Part shown: positions 26,014-33,964 of the stretch, one piece after another
How the letters are laid out: every line of letters begins with the position of its first letter
How positions within the stretch are numbered: position 1 is the stretch's first letter
Made by a program: the position numbers and the translations under genes
DNA from: Aquimarina sediminis
Lineage (GTDB): Bacteria > Bacteroidota > Bacteroidia > Flavobacteriales > Flavobacteriaceae
Direction: 5' to 3'
NCBI RefSeq assembly: GCF_002895435.1
Contig: NZ_POYJ01000009.1
Span: forward strand, 124,001-188,000
DNA length: 64,000 nt
Notes under the pieces: model-generated
Databases searched by the model: none
The model's input: the letters and a program-made list of their open reading frames with translations, nothing else
Told to the model about the DNA's origin: nothing

Positions 26014-26763
26014 TTAACAACAATCTCTTTGAAGATAAACGTAAATATCTTTTAGTTCAATTTTTGACAGTAGCTTTAGTTGTTGTTTTTCAAACAATTT
26101 ATCGAGTTCATATAATGGTATACTTAGATCATCTGTCTTATAGTTTTTATAATCTACAAATCGTATTCCATTCACTATTCTTGGGTTATAAGCTTCTCTA
26201 AATCGTATTCCTCCTCCATTAACTGCATATTTATAAGCAAGATAATCTACTGTAAAATTCTCCTTCTGTATCCAATACAAGAATTCATCTTCAAAATCTG
26301 TACCTCCCCCCTCTTGATCAAAGGTTACTTTAATCTTATAATATGATTTGCCCTTAATCACTGATTCTCCAACTAACTCTTTACGTACCGCGGGAGCATT
26401 AAGACCATAAGGTAGATTTGCAAAATAATGCACCGAATTTACACCATCACTAATTCTTGTTACTAAAGAATCCTTAACTTCAACTGGGCAATTTTCAATA
26501 GTACGTTTCAACCCTGAGTTGCTTATAACATCATAAGTTAATCCATTGGGACCATCAATAGTCCTTGCCAATTGATATACTCCTTCCCCCCTTTTACTAC
26601 TATATTGTTTGCCTCTAAAGGTAAAATGCATAATTGCATTATCATATCTGGATCCACCTGCTGTTTCTATTACTTTATCCACTATTTCCTGAGTAGAAAC
26701 CTGAGCAAAGGTCATAGTAAAAGAAGCAAAAACAAACAGTATAATTATAAAATAACGTTGCAT
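26014..26763 (-). CDS. Secreted DUF6503-family protein
   Basis: A 249-residue periplasmic protein from the ATG at 26763, chosen because it gives a clean signal peptide (MQRYFIIILFVFASFTMTFA); the frame extends 25 codons further upstream. The conserved blocks MHFTFRGKQYSSKR, VHYFANLPYGLNAPAVRKELVG, DFEDEFLYWIQKE and GGIRFREAYNPRIVNGIRFVDYKNY match the DUF6503 family of Bacteroidota, which resembles LolA/lipoprotein-sorting folds. Its function is unknown. It is convergent with the curlin gene and divergent from the DUF3887-like gene. Confidence 0.8.
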   Translation of the reverse strand: MQRYFIIILFVFASFTMTFAQVSTQEIVDKVIETAGGSRYDNAIMHFTFRGKQYSSKRGEGVYQLARTIDGPNGLTYDVISNSGLKRTIENCPVEVKDSLVTRISDGVNSVHYFANLPYGLNAPAVRKELVGESVIKGKSYYKIKVTFDQEGGGTDFEDEFLYWIQKENFTVDYLAYKYAVNGGGIRFREAYNPRIVNGIRFVDYKNYKTDDLSIPLYELDKLFEKQQLKLLSKIELKDIYVYLQRDCC

Positions 26764-26990
26764 AATAATAGCTTTAAAAAACGAAAATAATATTTCTCTT
26801 ATCAATAATTGTAACAATTTTGTTAAACTAAACAACAAACATAATTACCTATTTATCAGATGAGAATTTGATCTTTTACTTACTAAACTAGTCTGGTTTT
26901 ATACCCAAAACTATCATCAATTAGCAAATAATGTTCTAGAATTAAAAAAAAGATAATTATTTTGCAATTCCTAACCTCAATATCAATGCT

Positions 26991-27347
26991 ATGAAATATA
27001 TAGTCCTGCTTTTAGTTTTTTTTACAACACAATTTGTATTAGCTCAAGATGCTTCTACGTATGAAAATGCTACCAAAGCTTTTCAAAAACAATTTAATGC
27101 CCAAGATACAGATGCAATTTTTGACATGTACACCACAGAAATGCAGGAAACTATGACCAAAGAAGGTGTCGCTCGTTTTGTAAAAGGTTGCTATAAGCAA
27201 TTTGGAAATCTAAACGACATAACCTTTATTGAGACCGCAGAAGGAGTTAATAGCTATACTGCAGTATTTGATAAAGCGAATTTAGGAATGGATTTGCAAC
27301 TCGATGCTAACGGTAAGATTTCTACAATACAATTTCAAGAACTTTAA
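26991..27347 (+). CDS. Small secreted DUF3887-like protein
   Basis: A 118-residue protein with a signal peptide (MKYIVLLLVFFTTQFVLA) and a compact SnoaL/NTF2-like domain: ATKAFQKQFNAQDTDAIFDMY at the start and ANLGMDLQLDANGKISTIQF at the end, as in DUF3887. Such domains often bind small ligands; function unknown. The imperfect -7 TTATTTTG lies 26 nt upstream; a hairpin terminator follows. Confidence 0.75.
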   Translation: MKYIVLLLVFFTTQFVLAQDASTYENATKAFQKQFNAQDTDAIFDMYTTEMQETMTKEGVARFVKGCYKQFGNLNDITFIETAEGVNSYTAVFDKANLGMDLQLDANGKISTIQFQEL

Positions 27348-27373
27348 AAGTATTTAAATATTCGTTTTTATCA

Positions 27374-27406
27374 CGAAGCTTTCTTTCAGGAAAGCTTTGT
27401 ATTTTT
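27374..27406 (+). terminator. Intrinsic terminator overlapping the smpB promoter
   Basis: Arms 27374-27383 and 27390-27399 (one G-U pair, six-base loop) are followed by TATTTTT. The T run is shared with the smpB -7 element. Confidence 0.72.
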
Positions 27407-27407
27407 G
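27400..27407 (+). promoter_or_regulatory. -7 promoter element for smpB
   Basis: TATTTTTG, a perfect TAnnTTTG, 28 nt upstream of the smpB ATG and directly abutting the preceding terminator stem. Confidence 0.5.
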
Positions 27408-27435
27408 TATCTTAAAGTATTTCGAATATCTACAC

Positions 27436-27894
27436 ATGAATCCAAATAAAATAAACATCCAAAATCGCAAGGCTAAATTCGAATACGAATTTCTTGATAA
27501 ATATACTGCAGGAATTAAACTTGCCGGCACCGAGATTAAAGCCATACGAGAAGGCAAAGCCAACATTGCAGAAAGTTTTTGTGAGTTTAATAACAACGAA
27601 CTCTTCGTGATCAATATGCATATTGAAGAGTATTCTCATGCGACCTATTTTAATCACAATCCAAAAAGTGAACGGAAACTATTACTGAATAAAAAGGAGT
27701 TAAAAAAACTAGAGAAAGAAGTAAAAAATTCTGGATTAACAATTATACCAACTCGATTATTTATAAATGATCGTGGATTGGCTAAACTTAATATTGTTCT
27801 TGCTCGGGGTAAGAAAATGTATGATAAAAGGGAAGCTATTAAGGATAGAGATAATAAAAGAGCCTTGGATCGTATAAAAAAGGATTATAAATAA
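27436..27894 (+). CDS. smpB: SsrA-binding protein SmpB
   Basis: A 152-residue RNA-binding protein that partners tmRNA to free stalled ribosomes. The N-terminal barrel has IQNRKAKFEYEFLDKYTAGI and LAGTEIKAIREGKANIAESF, and the C-terminus ends in the basic tail KKMYDKREAIKDRD that becomes helical in the ribosome. The ATG at 27436 gives the normal length; the upstream in-frame ATG at 27397 lies within the promoter. The tmRNA gene is not in the window. Confidence 0.97.
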   Translation: MNPNKINIQNRKAKFEYEFLDKYTAGIKLAGTEIKAIREGKANIAESFCEFNNNELFVINMHIEEYSHATYFNHNPKSERKLLLNKKELKKLEKEVKNSGLTIIPTRLFINDRGLAKLNIVLARGKKMYDKREAIKDRDNKRALDRIKKDYK

Positions 27895-27908
27895 AAAAGA
27901 TTGTAGCT

Positions 27909-28508
27909 TTATTTATTGACCATCCATTGTTCTTTCATTTTGTCATACTCTTCCTGTTCTTTGTTTTGCAAAATAACATTATCAGGATCTGCTTCTGATT
28001 TTTTTAGCGCTTCTATATAATCGGGGTAATCAGAATATTTTAATTCTATAAACAAATAGTTAGGTTGAAATAACAATACTCCGCAAATCGACCCGAATAA
28101 TAGAGACCTTACAAGTATTTCTTTATAAACCCTTTTCCCATTCTTTAAGAACCTAACAAAACTAAATATAGAAATAACAGATATCATTATTCCTCCAATT
28201 AAAAGGTTTTGACTTGCAAAGGGCCATCTAAATATCTTAAAAAGTATACCCACCAAAACAATTGACAGCGCAACCCCTGCTCCAATAGCCCCCAAAATGC
28301 TAACAGTAGAAATTCCTGTAAACGAACTTTTTTTAAATATATCTAGAAATTGTACCCTATTAAATAACGCAAAACCAAAATAGAAGTATATACATGATAG
28401 TGTTAAAAGAGAAATTATTGTAATAATAGCACCAAACGGATAATTTAAGACAAAAAACAAAATGCCCAAAACTGCACCTAATATCAAAACAACTTCAATC
28501 TTTTTCAA
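27909..28508 (-). CDS. Hypothetical integral membrane protein
   Basis: A 199-residue protein with about five hydrophobic helices in residues 5-145 and a charged C-terminal tail. The phrase ILFKIFRWPFASQNLLIGG recalls the FKxxxWP segment of the gliding-motility protein GldL and of related small membrane proteins, but the rest does not match GldL. It is transcribed 13 bp after pcm and may be coexpressed. Function unknown. Confidence 0.65.
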   Translation of the reverse strand: MKKIEVVLILGAVLGILFFVLNYPFGAIITIISLLTLSCIYFYFGFALFNRVQFLDIFKKSSFTGISTVSILGAIGAGVALSIVLVGILFKIFRWPFASQNLLIGGIMISVISIFSFVRFLKNGKRVYKEILVRSLLFGSICGVLLFQPNYLFIELKYSDYPDYIEALKKSEADPDNVILQNKEQEEYDKMKEQWMVNK

Positions 28509-28521
28509 TATAAATCTTTTA

Positions 28522-29163
28522 TTAATTCTTATCTTCTAACAAAGGAACAAATCTAAATTCTCCTAACTCATGCTTTTCGAATGCTGTTTCACTTTTACGA
28601 ATAAAAAGTGTCATAATCTGCTTATTATCCCCCACAGGGATCACTAAACGACCATTGATTTGCAATTGACTTAATAGTGGTTTTGGAACATATGGTGCAC
28701 CTGCGGTTACTATAATAGCATTATAAGGAGCATGTTCTGTTAATCCTTTATACCCATCTCCAAAAGATAAGTGTTTTGGTCTGTATCCAAGTTTAGACAA
28801 AAACAGTTTGGTTTTTTTAAACAATTCCTTTTGTCTCTCTATACTATACACCTTAAACCCCAATTCACACAAAACAGCCGTTTGATATCCAGAACCAGTT
28901 CCAATCTCAAGGACTTTATCTCCCCTATTAGCCTCTAGCAATTCACTTTGAAACGCTACAGTATACGGCTGAGAGATAGTCTGATCTGCAGCAATAGGAA
29001 ATGCTTTATCCTGATATGCATGATCTTCAAAACTAGAATCCATAAACAAGTGCCTCGGTATTTTGTTTATTGCTGACAGTACAGATTTATTCTTAATTCC
29101 TTTTTGAATCAAGATATCTACTAATTGTTTTCTTTTTCCGGCATGTCTAAGGGTATCTTTCAC
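28522..29163 (-). CDS. pcm: Protein-L-isoaspartate O-methyltransferase
   Basis: A 213-residue SAM-dependent methyltransferase that starts repair of isoaspartyl residues in aged proteins. The SAM-binding motif VLEIGTGSGYQTAVL, the substrate region AFPIAADQTISQPY and the post-motif NAIIVTAGAPYVP are characteristic. The start is a GTG at 29163: an in-frame stop (29179-29181) rules out a longer upstream start. The -7 element at 29233-29240 leaves a leader of some 60 nt. Confidence 0.93.
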   Translation of the reverse strand: MKDTLRHAGKRKQLVDILIQKGIKNKSVLSAINKIPRHLFMDSSFEDHAYQDKAFPIAADQTISQPYTVAFQSELLEANRGDKVLEIGTGSGYQTAVLCELGFKVYSIERQKELFKKTKLFLSKLGYRPKHLSFGDGYKGLTEHAPYNAIIVTAGAPYVPKPLLSQLQINGRLVIPVGDNKQIMTLFIRKSETAFEKHELGEFRFVPLLEDKN

Positions 29164-29232
29164 TTTTCTAAGGGTTATTTAGGTCGATAAAATTACATAA
29201 ACATTTTAAAGATTAGCAAACAATTTTCTTTA

Positions 29233-29240
29233 CAAAACTA
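29233..29240 (-). promoter_or_regulatory. Candidate -7 promoter element for pcm
   Basis: The minus strand reads TAGTTTTG, a perfect TAnnTTTG, about 70 nt upstream of the pcm GTG. Confidence 0.35.
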
Positions 29241-29289
29241 AAATTTTGCATTTTAGATACAATTAAGATTCAAAATTTATAAATAATAC

Positions 29290-29297
29290 TATTTTTG
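29290..29297 (+). promoter_or_regulatory. -7 promoter element for the Gfo/Idh/MocA oxidoreductase
   Basis: TATTTTTG, a perfect TAnnTTTG, 16 nt upstream of the ATG at 29314. Confidence 0.5.
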
Positions 29298-29313
29298 TGT
29301 AAAATCTTGAATT

Positions 29314-30279
29314 ATGCTCAAAGCCGGAGTACTCGGTGCGGGACACCTTGGAAAAATCCATTTACGTCTTCTAGAACAATCAGAAAACTATGACCTAGTT
29401 GGTTTTTATGATGCTAGTGAAACACAAGCGAAGTCTATATCTGAAGAATTTGGTTACCAACTATTCAGCTCTGTAGAAGAATTAATCGATGCCGTGGATG
29501 TAGTGGATATTGTAACCCCAACTTTCGCTCATTTTGAAGTTGCTAAACAAGCAATATCTGCAGGGAAACACGTTTTTATCGAAAAACCGATTACAAATAC
29601 TGTAGCAGAAGCCGAACAACTGATTGATTTAGCAAACACCTATAATGTAAAAGGACAGGTAGGTCATGTAGAACGATTTAATCCCGCCTATACTGCCGTT
29701 GCTGACAAAATAGACGATCCAATGTTTATTGAAGCGCATAGACTTGCAGAGTTTAATCCAAGGGGAACCGACGTTCCTGTTGTTCTTGACCTTATGATTC
29801 ATGATATTGATGCGATACTAAGTGTTGTGCACTCAGAGGTTAAACACATCAGTGCCAGTGGTGTTTCTGTAATTAGTGAAACTCCCGATATTGCAAATGC
29901 ACGTATCGAATTTGAAAACGGCTGTGTAGCCAATCTTACTGCTAGTAGAATTTCGCTTAAGAACATGAGAAAATCGAGATTCTTTCAACGAGACGCTTAT
30001 ATCTCTGTAGATTTCTTTGAGAAGAAATGTGAGGTTGTAAAAATGAAAGATGCTCCAGAGAAACCAGATGATTTTGCGATGATTCTTCAAAATGCAGAAG
30101 GGGTTAAAAAGCAAATTTATTTTGACAATCCAAATGTTCCATCTAACAATGCCATATTAGATGAATTAGACACATTTGCTGAGGCTATAAAAAATGACAC
30201 TATACCTATCGTATCCTTAAAACAAGGAAAAAAAGCACTGGAGGTAGCGTTAAAAATTATTGATTGCTTTGCCCATTAA
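29314..30279 (+). CDS. Gfo/Idh/MocA-family NAD(P)-dependent oxidoreductase
   Basis: A 321-residue dehydrogenase with an N-terminal Rossmann domain (GVLGAGHLGKIH, then VDIVTPTFAHFEVAKQAI and KHVFIEKP, the catalytic Lys segment) and a C-terminal alpha/beta domain with VGHVERFNPAY and DLMIHDIDAILS. Family members oxidise or reduce sugars, inositols and related polyols; biliverdin reductase is also in the family. The specific substrate cannot be named. It is followed 46 bp later by a hydroxyacyl-CoA dehydrogenase and possibly shares its transcript. Confidence 0.9.
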   Translation: MLKAGVLGAGHLGKIHLRLLEQSENYDLVGFYDASETQAKSISEEFGYQLFSSVEELIDAVDVVDIVTPTFAHFEVAKQAISAGKHVFIEKPITNTVAEAEQLIDLANTYNVKGQVGHVERFNPAYTAVADKIDDPMFIEAHRLAEFNPRGTDVPVVLDLMIHDIDAILSVVHSEVKHISASGVSVISETPDIANARIEFENGCVANLTASRISLKNMRKSRFFQRDAYISVDFFEKKCEVVKMKDAPEKPDDFAMILQNAEGVKKQIYFDNPNVPSNNAILDELDTFAEAIKNDTIPIVSLKQGKKALEVALKIIDCFAH

Positions 30280-30325
30280 AAACTAAATTCATTCATACAA
30301 ACACATCCAAATAAACAATACACAT

Positions 30326-31213
30326 ATGAAAAATATAGCAGTAATCGGCGCAGGAACGATGGGAAATGGAATTGCTCATACTTTTGCTCAAAAAGGCTTT
30401 AAGGTTCAACTTATAGATATATCTCAACAGTCTTTGGATAAGGGCTTAGCAACAATCACCAAAAACTTGGATCGAATGATTGCTAAGGAAAAAATATCAG
30501 AAGCTGATAAAGAAGCAACACTGTCTAATATTTCTACTTTTACTAATATTAAAGATGGTGTAGAGTATGCTGAACTTGTAGTAGAAGCAGCTACCGAAAA
30601 CATAGATTTAAAATTAAAAATTTTCAAAGAACTTAGTGATGCATGTCCAGAAGATACTATTTTAGCCTCTAACACCTCATCTATATCAATTACTCAAATT
30701 GCTGCAGTTACAGATCGTCCTGAAATGGTAATCGGAATGCACTTTATGAATCCTGTACCTATTATGAAGTTGGTAGAAATTATTAGAGGATACAATACTT
30801 CTGATAAAGTAACCAATACCATTATGGAAATGTCTAAGACTTTAGGAAAAGTTCCAGTTGAAGTAAATGATTATCCAGGTTTTGTAGCTAATCGTATCCT
30901 TATGCCAATGATTAATGAATCTATAGAGACATTATATAATGGCGTTGCAGGAGTTAATGAAATAGACACGGTAATGAAATTAGGCATGGCTCACCCAATG
31001 GGACCATTACAATTAGCTGATTTTATTGGTCTTGATGTTTGTCTTTCTATTCTTAAGGTAATGTATGACGGTTTCAAAAATCCTAAATATGCTCCTTGCC
31101 CACTACTTGTCAATATGGTTATGGCTGGTAAGCTTGGTGTAAAAAGTGGTGAAGGATTTTATGATTATTCTGAAAGCAGAAAAGCAGAAAAGGTATCTCA
31201 ACAGTTTTTATAG
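30326..31213 (+). CDS. hbd: 3-hydroxybutyryl-CoA dehydrogenase
   Basis: A 295-residue short-type 3-hydroxyacyl-CoA dehydrogenase. The NAD-binding IGAGTMGNGIAHTFAQKGF, the catalytic region SNTSSISITQIA and MHFMNPVPIMKLVEII, and the C-terminal helical domain with MAHPMGPLQLADFIGLD are diagnostic. It oxidises (S)-3-hydroxybutyryl-CoA to acetoacetyl-CoA or the reverse. Without crotonase or thiolase beside it, the direction cannot be inferred. Confidence 0.94.
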   Translation: MKNIAVIGAGTMGNGIAHTFAQKGFKVQLIDISQQSLDKGLATITKNLDRMIAKEKISEADKEATLSNISTFTNIKDGVEYAELVVEAATENIDLKLKIFKELSDACPEDTILASNTSSISITQIAAVTDRPEMVIGMHFMNPVPIMKLVEIIRGYNTSDKVTNTIMEMSKTLGKVPVEVNDYPGFVANRILMPMINESIETLYNGVAGVNEIDTVMKLGMAHPMGPLQLADFIGLDVCLSILKVMYDGFKNPKYAPCPLLVNMVMAGKLGVKSGEGFYDYSESRKAEKVSQQFL

Positions 31214-31242
31214 AATGTAATTTTTTGAAAATTGTATTTTAG

Positions 31243-31866
31243 ATGAGTAGATTTCTGGTATTGGTCGCTTTTTTGACTCTATTGTCTTGTCAAAATAGAG
31301 GTAAGACACCTGGCTTAATAGATAACACTATAAAATCTAGCGTAAATAGTAACGAAACCCAAAATCGATATCAGAAATATGACTCTCTTTTTGAGAAAAA
31401 TTCACAATTCATTTCAACCAGTTTTGATTATCCAGTAGGGAAACCAAATGCCAAAGGTTACTATAATGCCCAAGAATTTAGAGAGAATGATCATTTGGGC
31501 GATGATTGGAATGGGCTCAATGGCGGTAATACAGACCTAGGAGACCCTATTTATGCGATATCTAATGGTTATATTTCCTCTGCCAAAGATATTAAAGGAG
31601 GCTGGGGCAAAGTGGTTAGAATTATACATCAATACAAGGGCAACTATTATGAATCCTTATACGCTCATTGTCAATCAATTCTAATAAAAGAAGGCGAGTT
31701 TGTAAAAAAAGGAGCTTTAATTGCTACTATTGGTAATGCTGACGGGATCTATTTAGCTCACCTACATCTCGAAATTAGAGATAATATCTTTATGGATATT
31801 GGCGCTGGCTATTCCAAAAATACTAATGGGTATCTAGATCCTACTAAATTTATAAACAAAAATTAA
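31243..31866 (+). CDS. M23-family (LytM) peptidase-like lipoprotein
   Basis: A 207-residue lipoprotein (signal MSRFLVLVAFLTLLSC, lipobox LLSC). The LytM domain keeps the metal ligands: His and Asp in DHLGDDWNG and the HxH of YLAHLHLEIRD, with YAHCQS in between. Such enzymes cut peptidoglycan cross-links or activate amidases in the periplasm; the zinc site looks intact. It overlaps the start codon of the DUF1015 gene by one base, implying coupled translation. Confidence 0.88.
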   Translation: MSRFLVLVAFLTLLSCQNRGKTPGLIDNTIKSSVNSNETQNRYQKYDSLFEKNSQFISTSFDYPVGKPNAKGYYNAQEFRENDHLGDDWNGLNGGNTDLGDPIYAISNGYISSAKDIKGGWGKVVRIIHQYKGNYYESLYAHCQSILIKEGEFVKKGALIATIGNADGIYLAHLHLEIRDNIFMDIGAGYSKNTNGYLDPTKFINKN

Positions 31867-33104
31867 TGGCAAAAATTAATCCATTCAAGGCTATTCGCCC
31901 CACAAGAGATAAAGTAAATCTGGTTGCATCCAGATCATACCAGAGCTACACTCCTTTTGAGCGAGACTCAAGAATGGATTATAATCCCTATTCTTTCTTA
32001 CATATTGTAAATCCAGGATATAAATACCAAAAACAAATAGCAGGAGAAGAACGATATAAACTAGTTCGCAATAGGTATCTGGAGTTTAAAGAAGATCATA
32101 TTTTTATGCAAGATGATAGACCATCATATTATGTATACAAGATTGTAAATAGAGAACAGGAAACATTTTGTGGAATTATAGCAGCTGCCAGTACTGAAGA
32201 TTATGAAAATGATGTTATAAAAAAGCATGAAGATACTATTGAATATCGCGAAAATACTTTTAAAGAATATTTAAAGACTGTAGGATTTAATGCAGAACCT
32301 GTATTACTTACCTATCCCGACAATGAAGAGATTGCAGCAATTATATCAAAAACTGTCCAGGCTAGAGCAGAATATGAGTTCACTACCACCAATCGGGACA
32401 CACACTATCTTTGGAAAATAGATGATGAAAAATCTATTCTTAGTATACAAAATGCCTTTTCTGCCATAGAAACGATATATATTGCAGATGGTCATCATCG
32501 CTCTGCTTCATCATATTTATTATCTCAAGATCTAAAAGAAAATAACAACAATCATCAAGGAGATGAAGCTTACAACTTCTTTATGAGCTATTTAATACCG
32601 GAATCTGATCTAAAAATTTATGAATTTAACAGACTAGTAAAAGATCTTAATGGACTAACTAAAGAAGAGTTTCTTATACAATTGGATGAATGGTTCCGAA
32701 TCGAAAACAGAGGGATCGAGGCGTACAAACCTTCAAAATCACATCATTTTAGTATGTATCTAGATGGCGAATTCTATTCTTTATACCTAAGAAAAACGTC
32801 TTATGAATTTACAAATGCCTTAGAAGAGCTCGATGCACAGATCTTATATAAAACTGTATTAAAACCTATTCTAAGTATCCAAGACCTTCGTACTGATACT
32901 CGTATAGAATATTCTCACGGCAAGAATGATATTATATCTATAAAGAGCAGAGTAGATAATAAAGAGTTTAAAGTAGGCTTTGGTCTTTTTCCTGCTTCTG
33001 TCGAAGAAATAAAAAAAATAGCAGATGAAGGATTAACCATGCCTCCCAAAAGCACGTATATTGAACCTAAATTAAGAAGTGGAATTACTATTTATGAATT
33101 TTAA
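31866..33104 (+). CDS. DUF1015-family protein
   Basis: A 412-residue soluble protein with the hallmark IADGHHRSASSYLL near residue 208, plus AIRPTRDKVNLVASRSYQ at the start and PKSTYIEPKLRSGITIYEF at the end. DUF1015 is widespread and often found near serine biosynthesis genes; its activity is not firmly established. Here it is the third gene of the hbd-M23-DUF1015 run, sharing one base with the peptidase gene. Confidence 0.92.
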   Translation: MAKINPFKAIRPTRDKVNLVASRSYQSYTPFERDSRMDYNPYSFLHIVNPGYKYQKQIAGEERYKLVRNRYLEFKEDHIFMQDDRPSYYVYKIVNREQETFCGIIAAASTEDYENDVIKKHEDTIEYRENTFKEYLKTVGFNAEPVLLTYPDNEEIAAIISKTVQARAEYEFTTTNRDTHYLWKIDDEKSILSIQNAFSAIETIYIADGHHRSASSYLLSQDLKENNNNHQGDEAYNFFMSYLIPESDLKIYEFNRLVKDLNGLTKEEFLIQLDEWFRIENRGIEAYKPSKSHHFSMYLDGEFYSLYLRKTSYEFTNALEELDAQILYKTVLKPILSIQDLRTDTRIEYSHGKNDIISIKSRVDNKEFKVGFGLFPASVEEIKKIADEGLTMPPKSTYIEPKLRSGITIYEF

Positions 33105-33227
33105 AATCCTTGTTACTTTTTAGACACCTATTTAACAGATAGTTGAAATTAATTCCTTTCTATGATTAAGTGTTCTGTTAGATAAACTAAATATACATTA
33201 TCAATAACAATAAAAAATGATTTTAGA

Positions 33228-33235
33228 TATCTTTG
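33228..33235 (+). promoter_or_regulatory. -7 promoter element, nearly leaderless, for the YggS gene
   Basis: TATCTTTG, a perfect TAnnTTTG, ends only six bases before the ATG at 33242, so transcription should start at or beside the start codon. Confidence 0.55.
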
Positions 33236-33241
33236 CAAACT

Positions 33242-33904
33242 ATGAATGATATCGAGAGAAACCTTCACAGTATAAAATCTTCTATTCCCAAAGAAGTAAC
33301 ACTTGTAGCTGTATCCAAAACCAAACCTGTTTCTGATTTGATGCTAGCATACAAATCTGGTCAACGTATTTTTGGTGAAAATAAAATTCAGGAGCTGACA
33401 GAAAAATGGGACATCATGCCAAAAGATATTAGCTGGCATATGATCGGACATGTGCAAACCAATAAAGTTAAATACATGGCCGAATTTGTAGATCTCATTC
33501 ATGCAGTAGACAGTTACAAACTACTGAAAGAGATCAACAAGCAAGCTAAAAAGCACAACAGAATTATTAACTGTCTTTTACAAATCAAAATTGCAAAAGA
33601 AGAAAGTAAATTTGGTTTATCCGAACAAGACGCAATAACTCTATTGGATAATGAAGAAGTTAAAACCTTGACAAATATTAGCATTCAAGGTCTTATGGGG
33701 ATGGCTACTTTTACTAATGATAAGGAGCAGATACAAGCAGAATTTAACAAAATATCAACTTTTTTTAATAAGTTGCAACCAAAATACCCTCAACTCAAAA
33801 CCCTATCGATAGGTATGAGTGGAGATTATAAAACAGCTATTGAATGTGGAAGTACAATGGTTAGAATAGGAAGTTCTATATTTGGAGCTAGAAATTATAG
33901 TTAG
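33242..33904 (+). CDS. YggS/PLPBP-family pyridoxal-phosphate homeostasis protein
   Basis: A 220-residue alanine-racemase-fold protein that binds pyridoxal phosphate and keeps its free concentration in balance. The PLP lysine is in TLVAVSKTKPVSDL; the GENKIQELTEKW, WHMIGHVQTNKVKY and TLSIGMSGDYKTAIECGSTMVRIG blocks are typical. The ATG at 33242 was preferred to the TTG at 33233 because the latter lies inside the -7 promoter element. Confidence 0.95.
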   Translation: MNDIERNLHSIKSSIPKEVTLVAVSKTKPVSDLMLAYKSGQRIFGENKIQELTEKWDIMPKDISWHMIGHVQTNKVKYMAEFVDLIHAVDSYKLLKEINKQAKKHNRIINCLLQIKIAKEESKFGLSEQDAITLLDNEEVKTLTNISIQGLMGMATFTNDKEQIQAEFNKISTFFNKLQPKYPQLKTLSIGMSGDYKTAIECGSTMVRIGSSIFGARNYS

Positions 33905-33964
33905 TTAATAACCTAAAGCCCTTAAAACCCCAAAAAAACAACAATAGAGATACAGACATTATAT

